From NCBI GenBank assembly GCA_006384855.1, contig VCJN01002417.1, positions 124,001-188,000 on the forward strand: a stretch of 64,000 nucleotides of DNA, given 5' to 3'. This stretch comes from Tetraselmis striata (Eukaryota > Chlorophyta > Chlorodendrophyceae > Chlorodendrales > Chlorodendraceae). Below the pieces are notes generated by a model. The model ran no database searches. It was not told the DNA's origin and worked only from the letters and a program-made list of their open reading frames with translations. The position numbers were made by a program, and so were the translations under genes. Within the stretch, counting starts at the first letter, position 1, and each line of letters opens with the position of its first letter. Of the stretch, positions 10,501 to 20,954 are shown piece by piece.

Positions 10501-11206
10501 GGCCGCCGGGAAGAGGATGGCTAGGTGGCACGCGGCCTCGCGCATGGCGCCCCGGGCGGAATGCGATATATCCCAGATTGGTCGGACAGCGGCGCCAATG
10601 GTGTCGCGGGCGGACGTCGGGATTCTTGGTGACGTGCGCACGGCCGTGTCACGCACGTAGGGGAGGAATAAGTCGGGGTTGTCGATGGCCCATTGGAGGG
10701 GTGCCCTTACTTGGGTGTGGGCAGCTTCAGCCGCTTGGCGGCGAGCGATGCCGTCGGTGGAGGTCGGCAGAAAGGGAAGGAGGTCCGGGGCCGGCGGGTG
10801 GGGGTGAGCGGGGGGCACGGGGCCGGCTTGGGGGTCAAGAGCCGTGGCAGGGGCTGGTGGGGCGCCACCGGGTTCGACCGGGGGGGCGAGGTGGCGGAGG
10901 AGGGGGGGCTGGTAGCTGGCGGGGATTGCCGTGCGCGTCGATGCGGCACTTTAGTAGATGGGTACGCATGATCTGCGCGTTGCCGCTGGCTGCGACGTAG
11001 ACTTTGCCGCACCGGCGGGGGCAGGGCCTTAGACCCACTGTGGGGAGGTAGGCAGCTAAGCCAGCGATTCTAGGGTCGCCGCCCTCCGCTGGGCAACTGG
11101 CGATGCGTTTGTGGTCGGCGCTGCGGGCGCGGCGGAAGTGCTCGGCCAGGTGCGCGGCGGTGTCGCACACGAAGGGGCACTCGGGGAGAGGGCACCGGAG
11201 AGTCAT
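7452..11206 (-). pseudogene. LINE ORF2: zinc finger, reverse transcriptase, endonuclease-like (frameshifted)
   Basis: The frame starts at 11206 with CPLPECPFVC then H..H spacing (a C2H2 finger), followed by a second Cys cluster PCPRRCGKV. A frame change near 10820 leads into about 525 residues with RT motifs: HIRPIGLSS, the AGMDRIQW-type helix, SIDACNAYGM, GIRQGCPLA (RT motif B) and VLAFADDLHLLG, whose FADD box lies at 9334-9345 (YxDD variant). Further shifts near 9290, 9120, 8900 and 8440 lead to SCPHCDLS...H.VRC (Cys-His knuckle, about 8010-8085) and a last segment (7600-7850) with VHLVLDAAVTGV, REQTKFRVD and RFVPCVVEEGG. The D, the K and the trailing FVP.V.E pattern suggest a PD-(D/E)XK restriction-like endonuclease. 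At least four frameshifts make this copy inactive as sequenced. Confidence 0.75.
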
Positions 11207-11287
11207 TGGGGATGGGTAGGAGGGAGGGGGTGCGGCGAGGCCTGAGGGGGCGGTCCGACGAGGAGGGGTTGGGGGTGGGGGTGGGGT

Positions 11288-12875
11288 TTACGGCCGTGCA
11301 CTCCCCTCGTGCGCGCCAGGGGCGCTGCCATGGGGCTGGGGTAGGGGCGGTCCATCCACCTGGCGGTTGCCGGCGTCCGTGTCGGCTCTGGGGAGCGCAG
11401 GGGCTCCGGGGGCAGCAAGAGCCAAGGGCACCTGGGAGATGAGGGGAGCGCCAGCTTGGAGTGCGGTGACGACATTGTTGAGGTGAGAGGTCTCGCGGCG
11501 GCGCTCCACCATCTCGTCGCGCAGCAGCGCAATGACCGCTGTTTGAGCGGCCATCTGCTTTTGGATCTCCATCAGCATGCCTCCTAGGAGCTGGAAGTCC
11601 GAAGTCGGCTCTGTCTGGGCTTGGGCACGGGGAGGCAGGTGAGGTGGGAGCTGGTGTGCCGAGCCATGCGGCGATGGCGCAGCTGCGCCAGCGCCACGGG
11701 GCGGCATGCCGGCCTCTAAGACATCCTCCAGGGTAATATCCGGGTCGGCGGGGGCGAGGTCAACGTGCAAGCGTTTGGGGGTGGGAGAATGCTGGTGTCC
11801 CTGGCGTGGTGGTGCCGCGGAGGACGAGGCTCCGGCGGAGCCGCGGTGGAGCTGGCCGCTGCCAGGAATCCCTGCGCCCGGGGGAGGCGGCGTTCGCGCG
11901 GGGGAGAACGCAGCGTCTAGGCGCCTGTTGCAATCTGCGGCGCCGCCACTGCGTTGTGCTGGTCCTTGCGGGGAGGGGGTGCCGAACAGGAAGGGGGTGG
12001 GATGATGGGGAGGGGGGGGTGAAGGCGCCGCATGGGGCATAGGGCTGGGTCCATGTTTGCTGAGGGGGAGCAAGGCTGGGGGGTGCATATGTTTGGCAAT
12101 GGGCATATGCCGGCGGGGGGGGGAAGTAAGCCGGGCCGGCCTGCTGGAAGAACTCCGGGTGGGGCGCGGGAGGCGCTGGGGCTGGGGCTGGGGCGACGAG
12201 AACAGAAGGGCGGTGCTCTGGCGGCTCGTAGTAGGAGGGGTCACCAGGGGGTGCAGCGCGCCAAGGGGGCAGGGTGGGGAGCAGGGCTAGCCAATCCCTG
12301 CGCTGCTCTACCCAGTGCGCTGCGGCAGGGGCGATGAGTCCCGGCAGCTCGGTGTTGGCTGCGTGCTCGGTCATAGACGACATGCTGCCCAGGCGAGCCA
12401 CGGGGGTGAGGGCTGCAGGGACGAGGGTGAGTAGGTAGCATGCGTCGTCGGGTCCAGTGTCTTCGCGCTTGTCCGCGTGGAGGCACCATTTTGCAACGTA
12501 GGTCATTGTTCCGCCATGTGCAATCGCGTCCCCTCTTGCCCAACGAACGATAGCGTTGTCCATGTAGAATTTGCTGGCAGTGTGGTCCGGGGCGAACGAT
12601 GCGCCGTTAACCTGGAAAACTCGGATAAACTGCGGTAGGAAGTACTGCTGGTTGGCGAGAAACCACCGCACACACACGCTGGCCTCCTGTGAGGACGCAA
12701 CGCGGAAGAAGAAGGAACGGTGTCGCCCTGCCGGCCTTCGAAAATGGGGTCCTTGCATGCAAAACTTGGCATGCCCTCCGCCTCGCCCGGGCGGTTGGTG
12801 GCTGGCCGGGCTCTTGCCCTTGCGTGGGTCGCGGTGGCTCGACATGCCGGTGGCGGTGGCGGCGCGGCGCAACAC
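11288..12875 (-). pseudogene. LINE ORF1 (gag-like) with proline-rich middle and coiled coil
   Basis: From 12875 a frame of about 370 codons begins with basic sequence, then a folded-looking region (FLPQFIRVFQVNGASF, YVAKWCLHADKRED, ACYLLTLVPAALTP), then Pro/Ala/His-rich linker. Near 12240 the natural continuation shifts frame to the 318-codon ORF 11288-12244, which has SFQLLGGM-like sequence followed by MEIQKQMAAQTAVIALL and MVERRRETSHLNNVV, an amphipathic coiled coil of about 45 residues typical of LINE ORF1 multimerisation. It ends about 80 bp before the ORF2 start. A frameshift in the low-complexity part separates the halves. RNA binding and RNP assembly are inferred from position only. 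Confidence 0.6.
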
Positions 12876-13145
12876 GAGTGTAACACAGACAGATAAGTAC
12901 TATGGGGTACTAACGAGCGTAATCCAGCGGCTCGTGTGGTGCGGGGTGGGCTCGGATCGTGGGGGCACCGCTCGCAACTCGCGCGCTGAGCGGAGCTGGG
13001 AGAGGGGCACTCGTCCAGTCGGCCCTAAGGGGCACTCGTCAGCCGAGAGGGGCACTAGAGAGCGGGGGGGGGGGGGGGGGGGGGGGCGAGTCGTATCCGG
13101 CGGTATGTAGGCTGTATTCCGTATAGATATTTTCGTATTCCGTAT

Positions 13146-13740
13146 CCACGGCCTCCTGCCTACGCGCGCCGCGCAATTCAGGCTACGAGAATCATTGCCA
13201 GTTTTAAAAATGGATTATCTCTAACCAGACGGCCTGTCTAACAACGCTGCGCACAGCTGTACGGATTATCCCCCTTGAATAAAACACTAAGCGGCGCTTC
13301 GCGCCGGGGATTTGTGGAGGTGCCCTTACCTCTTCGGTTGAGCCTCGTGCGGGGTACGGGCCGCTTTCAGCCGGCTTGTAGTTATTCTTTCCGCCCCCGG
13401 GGCTTGTAGTGTTGATGTTTTAGGCCAGCTTTTCGGCGTGATGTAAGGATCCTTACTATTTGTTATGGTTTAGGAAGCAATTTTGCCTAGGATGTGGCCC
13501 CGGGGGGGGGGGGGGGGGGGGGACGTTCAGACCATCACTGTCATTACGGTTCATAACCTGAAGTACTGTCTTATGTACTTGTCTCGTCCCCGCGACGACT
13601 CGGATATTGCCGCGCTGTACCAGTAGTTGCTACCGGTGTACAGCGCGCCAACTGCGCATAAGCGACGGGGCGCCCGCTCATCCGCCATCACAGCTCCAGC
13701 CCGCACACACAGTGCTTGTGCAGCGCACTGCGCAGCTCTC
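13146..13740. other. Intergenic, with G21-23 tracts and a dispersed GC repeat
   Basis: No gene supported. G tracts lie at 13064-13086 and 13502-13522. The reverse complement of 13350-13440 (ACAAGCCGGCTGAAAGCGGC and nearby CGCACGAGGC) matches 21200-21250 (ACAAGCCGCCTAAAAGCGGC, CGCACGAGGC), another dispersed repeat. Confidence 0.45.
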
Positions 13741-13743
13741 ACG

Positions 13744-14784
13744 CATGGAGGACCCCACTGTCGCCGCTTCGGTGACTGTGCTTGTGGCTAATACCGGTAT
13801 GGGCCGGAACTACGACGTGATCTTGGGTAGCACGTTCGGCATGCGCACGTACGGAGAAATGGCTTGCCGAAAACACCTGCGTAGATTGGTTGCGAGAGGT
13901 TCTGCTCGACACGAAGAAGCCCGAGCTGGAGCTGCACGCTGCGCAACTAGACGATTGTACGATCGGCCTGGAAGTCTTGAGGCGCCCCCTATCCGTACCC
14001 TCCGCGAACGGGATATTGTTGACTCGGGAGGGCGGTGATGTGGCGGCTAGTGACGCGGCAGTATTTGTCACGAAGAAGTGGTCGGCGATTTCCTGCGGCA
14101 GGTCGGCACCGACAGCACCACCACCCTGCGATACACGCCCACGCCGCCCGAGCCCTGCATGATAACTGCCTGGAGATTTCTACACCCGGAGGCGCACCCT
14201 TCCATTTGCAACTGGCCAGGGGCACTGTGCAGTGCAAGGAGTTTGCCGAACCTTGCGTCATTTTCTCGTTGAGGGCACCCAGCACGATGCAGCCGTCACA
14301 TATCAGTGAGGAACAGCCACCCAACAGAGCAGACATCGCAGCTTGCAGGCGCATTGCAAAGGATGTTTTGCATGATGCTATTGCCAACCAAGACTGTGTG
14401 TGTGGTGGCCAACCACTCCCTGAGGAGCACCCCTTCCACGACATCTTCTACACTGCCCAGGATCGGGAGTGCCATATGCATGCGGAGCCACAGTTTTACT
14501 CCAAACGTGGCCGGACTCCCCAGGTTGCATCTTGGTCAAACCCCTCCTTGTGCTCTCAATGTTTTGGTGATTTAGAGGCCACTGTTGAAGAAGGCATTCC
14601 CTTCAGCACTATCCTGCCGTTGTGTGACAAGTGCATGGGTAAGGGTGTGAAGTATCATGTCAGAAGTAGGATCAGGATGTCACATGCTAGGGCCGCCATT
14701 TCAACGCATGTGGCGCAGGCAGCCGCACACAAGGCCAACATGGCCACCGGAGTGTCTAGGAAGCGTCCCAGGGCGGAGACTTAG
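13744..14784 (+). CDS. Cys-rich PLPEEHPF family protein, copy 2
   Basis: The 5' part begins at ATG 13744 (MEDPTVAASVTVLVANTGMG), shifts frame near 13850 to EKWLAENTCVDWLREVLLDT and HAAQLDDCTIGLEVL, then again near 14035 to the long 249-codon frame that ends at TAG 14784. The C-terminal 150 residues hold the family signature: LHDAIANQDCVCGG, PLPEEHPFHDIF, DREC..H, ASWSNPSLCSQC, LPLCDKCMGKG, and a basic tail SRKRPRAET that could be a nuclear localisation signal. Eight or more Cys plus His in paired CxC/CxxC spacing imply zinc binding. The paralogue on the minus strand at 1.2-2.1 kb shares all of these blocks. Function unknown. The upstream frameshifts may be missed introns or decay. Confidence 0.5.
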
Positions 14785-15060
14785 GTGGCATAGACATTCC
14801 CTCCACGTCCATGTAAGTAAAAGGGCCAAAAGACCCTCCCCCCACCCAATATCTTATCCCCCTGAAGGGCTTTTGCACATGGCCCAACGCCACATGTGCC
14901 ATTTGGGCACATTGCATTGCCCTACTACCATTATTATTGCACCATAACATCCCTCTCAATAAAATAAGCATACATGGTTGGAGCTGCATCATTCTTGCAT
15001 GCGCAAGTGCCCTAAACAAGGAATCGGGTGATGGTCTAACTGACTTGAGGGGGGGCAAAT
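14785..15060. other. 3' flank of the Cys-rich gene
   Basis: Contains CAATAAAATAAG at about 14956, a plausible polyadenylation signal region for the upstream gene, and no further ORF of interest. Confidence 0.35.
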
Positions 15061-15062
15061 CT

Positions 15063-15625
15063 GGGGGGGGGGGGGGGGGGGGATTGTCTCCTAAACCACA
15101 ATACATGTAAGTGGACGCCTTAGCGGTAGATCTTAATAAATTAAGAATATAGTGCCGTCTGTATGTCTGTCTGTCTGTCTGTCTCTCCGTCTCTCCGTCC
15201 GTTTGTCTATCTGTCTGTCTGACACACTGACAATGACGGTTGAAACGCGAAATACCTCCGGCACTCGAGTGCGGTCGGGGAAATCGTCTGAAATCCGTGC
15301 ATATTTCGCTGGCACGCCATTTAGCCGCCCGCCCGCCCCCTCCCCCCCCACCGCCACGCGCGCGCGGCGCAAAGCGCAAACCGCCCCACGCGGACATGGA
15401 CGCGCGGACCCGGACGCCGGCCGCCTGCGGACCGGACCTGGACGCCGGCTGGCCGGCCGCCGACCGCCCCATGCGGACCAGACCCGGCCGCCCGCCGGTC
15501 ACCGGCCCTGGGCCCGTGGGCCGCCGCCGGCCGCTGGACGCCGAAACGTCGGGCCGCCGCCGGCGGCCGGACACCCGTGAGTGACTCCGGGTGGCGAGCG
15601 ATGGGATGGCTGCGGTAACCCCCAG
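15063..15625 (-). repeat. Dispersed GC-rich repeat with G20 tract and (CTGT)n tail, copy 2
   Basis: Reverse complement of the modules at 2560-3010: TATAGTGCCGTCTGT, (CTGT)n/(CCGT)n, GTTGAAACGCGAAATACCTC, GCATATTTCGCTGGCACGCC and a GGACCCGGACG-type GC block. Parallel order and inverse orientation show a shared origin. A G20 tract lies at 15063-15082. Confidence 0.7.
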
Positions 15626-15680
15626 AAAAAAAAGCATTGCTACATATTGTATTGTAAATTAATCTTCGTTATATTATACG

Positions 15681-16004
15681 TGTTGGACCCAGGGTACCCC
15701 GGTACCCTGAATCCGCATTTTCTCTCTGTGAGATCCGCATTGTGAAGTGCTACTGCCGTACATGTGCCTAAGATGTACGACACCCAGATGCTGCCAGAGT
15801 ACGGCACTTAGACTTCTTTGCCAGATTGCCTTCTCTGATGGAGCGGTGTCTACCCTAGTCGACACCTAGCCGGCTGGTATAAATTGTCAGCCTCAGCTTC
15901 TGTAAATTCAGTCGACTGCTCTTATTCCCAGAAATGTTTCGACTCACCCCTTCTCTCTCGTGACAGTGCCACTCAGCCATCACTTCAATAATCTCCCTCC
16001 GACA
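15681..16004 (+). repeat. 5' LTR of copia element (324 bp)
   Basis: Begins TGTTGGACCCAGGGTACC and ends CTCCCTCCGACA. Contains the promoter (see TATA box) and is followed immediately by GGTTACTGTGCC, the expected primer-binding-site position; I could not match it to a specific tRNA. Confidence 0.92.
15878..15883 (+). promoter_or_regulatory. TATA box in copia 5' LTR
   Basis: TATAAA within GCTGGTATAAATTGTC, about 200 bp inside the LTR and conserved in the 3' LTR near 20664. Its position suits a U3 promoter with transcription starting 25-35 bp downstream. Confidence 0.6.
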
Positions 16005-16224
16005 GGTTACTGTGCCTCTTCTTTGGTTCGACGTCTTGTCCCGTGCTCGACGCCTGCCAGAGGCTTTAACATGCGTGTATCTCGACCCTCGACAACTTTC
16101 GACGGTCGACGGCGACGTGCGACGAAACTTTCTTCCCACCCGCCCACCGCTACAATTATACATCTTCCAGCACAAGTGCGCCATCTTTCCACAACGTCTA
16201 CCATCATCGCCACCGGCATGATGA

Positions 16225-17157
16225 ACAACCCCCTAGCCAATCTGGCTTGGCAGAGTGCGGTCAAGACGGACCCTGACAGCGCTCCACCACCACTGACTTC
16301 CGTGCTGATACCAGCTCTGACGACGCCTTCAGCCTAGACGGTGCATGAGACAATGATTCAGGTGACATCCAACATATCAAGCCGGATGCAGTGAAGCCGG
16401 CGGACGACCTCAAGAACGTCCGCATCAGGGACAACACCATCTTGCACAGGACAACGCTCAAGCCATCAGGATCTCTCTCGACAGCGCCGGCTACTTGGAA
16501 ATCACCAAGGGCAAAGGTACCCGTCAGGATTTAAATGATCCTCCCGCCGCCCTGCGCCACGCAACAGCAAATTATCCCATGGCACTGGCCAGCGTCAACA
16601 ACATCAGCATGGACTTTAGGAAGTGTGGATATACAGTCTGGAAGGCCCTTCTCACTGAGCTCCAGGGCTCGGCCATGGAGGAGCGCAAGCGCTTGGAGTA
16701 GGAGATCACAACAGGCCCGCTCCCGAATGAGCCAGTTCAGGTGTATGTTCGGCGCTACCAAAACCTCTGGAATCTGTTGAACAAGGCACATGGCCAGTGG
16801 ACCTTCGAGTACGTAGCCACCAACTACCTCATCCCAGGATTTCGCCCGAACTACGATCATATCGTCGACACCACCATCTTGGCGGCCACTGTCAACGAGA
16901 AGCTGGCAACCTCATCAGCGCAGGACATAACATGGATGCGCGCAAGCGTTAGCGTCAGCAGCGCGTCTGCGCGTACCCGCCAGACCTCAATTACTATAAC
17001 CCAAGGGACCCGCAGCACGCCACCAAGCCCGACGTCGTCTGCAGAAGGTGTTACCGTCCAGGCCATACCCAGCAGCAGTGTGCGGCCATGCGCCATGCCA
17101 ACGGCCTGCGTATCCTGGATGACACCACGCCGATCAGCACCATGAACGACCCTCGCT
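16225..17157 (+). pseudogene. copia gag with CCHC zinc knuckle
   Basis: From about 16495 the frame gives a gag-like helical region (KKxGYTVWKALLTELQGSAM; VQVYVRRYQNLWNLLNKAHG; EYVATNYLIPGF), interrupted by TAG at 16699-16701. In an adjacent frame near 17038-17080 there is a textbook CCHC knuckle, CRRCYRPGHTQQQC (C-x2-C-x4-H-x4-C), which binds genomic RNA during packaging. The start is uncertain; an upstream ATG at 16225 lies in another frame. Decayed by at least one stop and one frameshift. Confidence 0.75.
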
Positions 17158-20100
17158 ATGACCCCATCAGCGCGAACCTGCGGAGCGTCGCGTCGACGCC
17201 AACTATATGGCCACAACCCGCGCGACAACTACGACCATCAGGCGTCACCAGGTCAGCATTTCTACAGCAACAACCGCACCAATCAAGACAGGCTCCAGCG
17301 GCAGCAGCGTTGGACCAACCAGGGCGGCAAAGACGGCATGCACCGCCATCAGCAGCCGGTCGGCTTAGTCTCCCCGGCCGAACATCAGAACCAGGGGCAT
17401 CAGCAGGCCAACAACAACTCCAACCAGCGGCCAACAAGACACCATGAGGCCTTCCCGTTCGTGGGTGTGTCCCCGTCGGCACAGCACCGCAGCAGCCTGC
17501 CCATCATGCTCACCTACCCCACCGCAGCCCCAGGAGGGGCGGCCACCGGAGCACAGGAGGGCGCGGGCGAGGACAACGCGGAGGATGACTTACATGACCC
17601 CTGGCACGTCCCCTACTCCGACTCTGATGACGACTTCGAGTCCCCGTTGTTACACCCATGGCGTGTCCATCACTTCCGCCCTCACCTCGACACCTTCGCG
17701 ATCTTCAGTACTACCGACATCCCCACCCCGCTTGAGCATTTATTCCCATCCCTACCCCCTCGACCCGCCCCCCCCCCCATCCACCTTTACGACATCAATT
17801 GGCAACGTCCTCAACCTGTCCCCACCCCGGCCCAACCCCTATGCCTCACCTCGCCCACATTCCCGGCCTCAGCGGCGTTGGCGTCCCACGTCCTTCGTGA
17901 GGAGCAGGGCGCCTTGCGCGGCGACCCGCCACCAACGCTACCGCTCCTCACCGCTGCGCCGATCCTCCACATGCCAACCGCTATGGGCGTCGACCATCTG
18001 TTATTTTCGCCGTGCCACCAGCAACAGTCGGTCAACCGGCAGCCCTCCCCACGCGCGACAGCGCCATACGTGCTCGAGGTCATCGATGATTGGCAGGGAC
18101 CTTGCCCGTCGGTCACTGGAGCGCAGCATAACTTCGGCGCAGTGGATTCCCACACTAGCGTGAAGGTCGCAATCACTATGCGCACCAAGGACGAGGCCGT
18201 CCGAGCCGTCCATCAACTTCATGCGGCGGTGCTCGGCATGGGTCACGCCATCCAACACATACGTGCCGATCGCAGCGCGGTTTATACCGGCTCTCCGTTT
18301 CGTCAAACATGCGCCGACCTAAACATCGCGCTGTAATTTACCGCGTCTCACTCTCATCATCAGGCGGGCCTGGCGGAGCGCTCTTTTTGCACCATCGGTG
18401 AGTGTGCCCAAGCCATGCTCCTCCACGCCAGCCTCGACGGCTCCTTTTGGGATTGGGCGTATCTTCACGCCGTCTATCTCTGCAACCGCTAGTGGAGCTC
18501 GCCCGTCATTGCCATACCCTACACGCTGATGACCGGCCGCAAGCCCGACCTCGCCGACCTGCATGTCTTCGGCTGCGTGGCATGGGTCAACATCACCGTG
18601 CCTATGAGGGCAGCCAAGGGCACAACGACACCTAAATCCTGGCCGGGCATCTACGTTGGCCACCATGAGGACACGGCTGGCTACCGCATCTACAACCCAG
18701 CTACCAGGCGCGAAACAGTCAGACACGATGTCATCTTTGACGAGGTAACACAACCCTTCTCCAACACACCGGCTTCTCTATGCCAGTCTTCCAGTTCTCC
18801 AACAATGACCACCTGGTGGACGAGCCGCAACCCTCGGACCAGCGGGAGGGGCCCCAAGCACCGCCACCCATGCCACCATCAGCGGCGCTTGCCTCGGCGC
18901 AGGAGGGGCCCCCACCTCCGCATCAAGACGAGCAATATCTTCCGCGTCATCAGGAGGGGGACGCCACAGCACTACCAGCTCCTCACTCCAGTAGATCGGC
19001 GCAACTGACTTCCCCTTATTTCGACCTCAGCGACTACCTACCCACGCTAGTAGCATCCGCCATCGTGGAGGTTGTGCGCACCTACTCAGCACAGATGGCC
19101 GCCCTCGCCCTACCGGCACCCACTGTCCGCGTGTCCAAGGCGCCGCGCAACTACAAGGAGGCCATCTCCAGCAATCACCCCGATGACTGGAAACAATCCA
19201 TGGACCGTGGGCTCACCTCTAGCACCAAGATGGAGACTTTTGTTTGGATCAGCGTCCCTGAGCTTCGGCGCAACAACCCGTCGGCGATCATCATGCAGAC
19301 GGCGTGGACCTTCGCGGACACACACGACAAGGATGTCAACCTCGTCAAGCGCAAGGCCAGAGTGGTCGTCCGCGGCGATCAACTCTATGCCGGCGAAAAC
19401 TATGATGACACCAAGGCCTATGCCCCAGTCGCCAGCTTCATCGCCTTGCGCACCACTATTGCTCTCGCAGTTCCACTCGACTGGGAGCTATATACCAGTT
19501 CGAGTCACAAGTGCCTTCCTCACCGCTCACCTCGCTGAAGATGTATGCGTCGACCCCCCCCCCCCCCCCCCCGGCAACAACCGCAAGGACCATGCTTGGA
19601 AACTCGTTAAGGCACTCTACGGCCTGCCGCCGGCGCCCAAGGCATGGTTTCTGCGCTTTTCTTCCTTTCTCCGTGACTTCGTCAACCTCCGAGTGCGATC
19701 CCGGCGTATGGACACTGCTCGCCGCCGATGGATCCCTGTAGGCCATTCTATGCGTCTACGTTGATGACATCATGCTGGCTACCTCCCCATCGTCAAACAT
19801 CCATGAGCGTTTTCAGACTCCTCTCTTCACTACGTTTGATGCAACCACTGACGGCCTATGCACCGGGCTTCTTGGCATGGCCATTGACCGCAAGCCGTGC
19901 GGCGTGATACCCGTCCATCAGGAGCAACACATCAACGACATCCTGACTACCTTCAACATGACGGAGTGCACGCCGCGCCGCCTGCCATGCACGCCGGATA
20001 CTGATTTTCATGAGCCTACAGTCGCCTGCTGCGCGCAGGTTCAGAAGAGCGTGGCCCTATCTACTGCCGAGGCAGAGTTCGTGGCGCTTTGCATGGCCTG

Positions 20101-20459
20101 CAAATGCATGGCATTTATTCGCGTTCTTCTGCCCCAGCTCAGCCACCCCACCTCTGACCTTGTGCGGGTGTGCGAGGACAACCCGGCGTGCATCGTTCAG
20201 GTGAAGCATGGTATGATAACATGCGCGCAACGCCACATTGACCTCAAGTTTCAGTATGCGGCCCAACTCTGCCAAGACGGCATCATCAACATGCACTACA
20301 CGCCTACCGCAGACCGGCTGGCCGATTTCTTCACTAAAGCGCTGCAACGGACTACCTTTCTTCATTTCCGCGCTTTCCTGATGGGGTCCTCCGAGGAGCC
20401 ATCCGTTGCGCCTCTGCCGCCATCAGCCCTGCGCCCGCGGGATTCCACAGATAGGATGA
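17158..20459 (+). pseudogene. copia pol: integrase, reverse transcriptase, RNase H
   Basis: Integrase signals: RADRSAVYTGSPFRQTC and, after an in-frame TAA (18334-18336), HHQAGLAERSFCTIGEC, then a second stop after YLCNR and the C-terminal PDLADLHVFGCVAW and GIYVGHHEDTAGYRIYNP. RT starts near 19138 with APRNYKEAISSNHPDDWKQS, RKARVVVRGDQ and YDDTKAYAPVASF, then in other frames VKALYGLPPAPKAWF and the catalytic YVDD box (about 19759-19770). RNase H has SVALSTAEAEFVALCMAC, CEDNPACI and RHIDLKFQYAAQ..ADFFTKAL. Between CTPDTDF (about 20010) and SVALSTAEAEF roughly 130 residues usual in copia are missing, a clean internal deletion. A C19 tract (19554-19572) interrupts RT. Not functional as sequenced. 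Confidence 0.88.
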
Positions 20460-20466
20460 GCATGGG

Positions 20467-20949
20467 TGTTGGATCCAGGGTACCCCGGTACCCTGAATCC
20501 GCATTTTCTCTCTGTGAAACCCGCATTGTGAAGTGCTACTGCTGTACATGTGCCTATGATGTACAACACCCAGATGCTGCCAGAGTACGGCACTTAGACT
20601 TCTTTGCCAGGTTGCCTTCTTTGATGGAGCGGTGTCTACCCTAGTCGACACCTAGCCGGCTGGTATAAATTGTCAGCCTCGGCTCCTGTAAATTCAGTCG
20701 ACTGCTCTTATTCCCAGAAATGTTTCGACTCACCCCTTCTCTCTCATGACAGTGCCACTCAGCCATCACCACGGCGACAGCGACTACCTTTCGTCCATCG
20801 CCCACGGCTCGCAGCAGCCCTTTGCCTTTCCAGCTTGCACCTTGCTTGATGGCACTCGACGTGACTCTACGCATGCGTGCCGACTTTCGCCGACCCTTCC
20901 CCTAGTGACAGTGCCACTCAGCCATCACTTCAATAATCTCCCTCCGACA
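20467..20949 (+). repeat. 3' LTR of copia element (483 bp, with 159-bp insertion)
   Basis: Matches the 5' LTR except for an extra 159 bp between two copies of TGACAGTGCCACTCAGCCAT. The insertion is therefore flanked by a direct repeat of about 23 bp, absent as a duplicate from the 5' LTR. Confidence 0.92.
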
Positions 20950-20954
20950 ATACG

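Larger units (their letters stand above)
7249..13133 (-). mobile_element. Non-LTR retrotransposon (LINE), RLE-type, minus strand
   Basis: Two coding regions read on the minus strand. ORF1 (11288-12875) has a C-terminal coiled coil. ORF2 (7452-11206) has, in order, N-terminal C2H2 zinc finger, reverse transcriptase with a FADD box, Cys-His knuckle and a C-terminal endonuclease-like domain. That order matches early-branching LINEs (R2, CRE and NeSL groups) with a restriction-like endonuclease rather than an APE endonuclease. A perfect 12-bp direct repeat CGTATTCCGTAT at 7237-7248 and 13134-13145 brackets the element and may be its target-site duplication, though TATTCCGTAT also occurs once more near 13114. 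No poly(A) tail is seen at the left (3') end. Confidence 0.75.
15681..20949 (+). mobile_element. Ty1/copia LTR retrotransposon, complete ends, decayed interior
   Basis: Two direct LTRs beginning TGTTGG and ending CCGACA (canonical TG...CA) bound the element, flanked by a perfect 5-bp TSD, ATACG, at 15676-15680 and 20950-20954. The interior order gag (CCHC knuckle), integrase, reverse transcriptase, RNase H defines copia (integrase before RT). The LTRs are very similar apart from a 159-bp insertion in the 3' LTR, so insertion is fairly recent, yet the coding region has stops, frameshifts and a deletion between RT and RNase H. It was probably mobilised in trans or decayed soon after integration. 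Confidence 0.93.
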
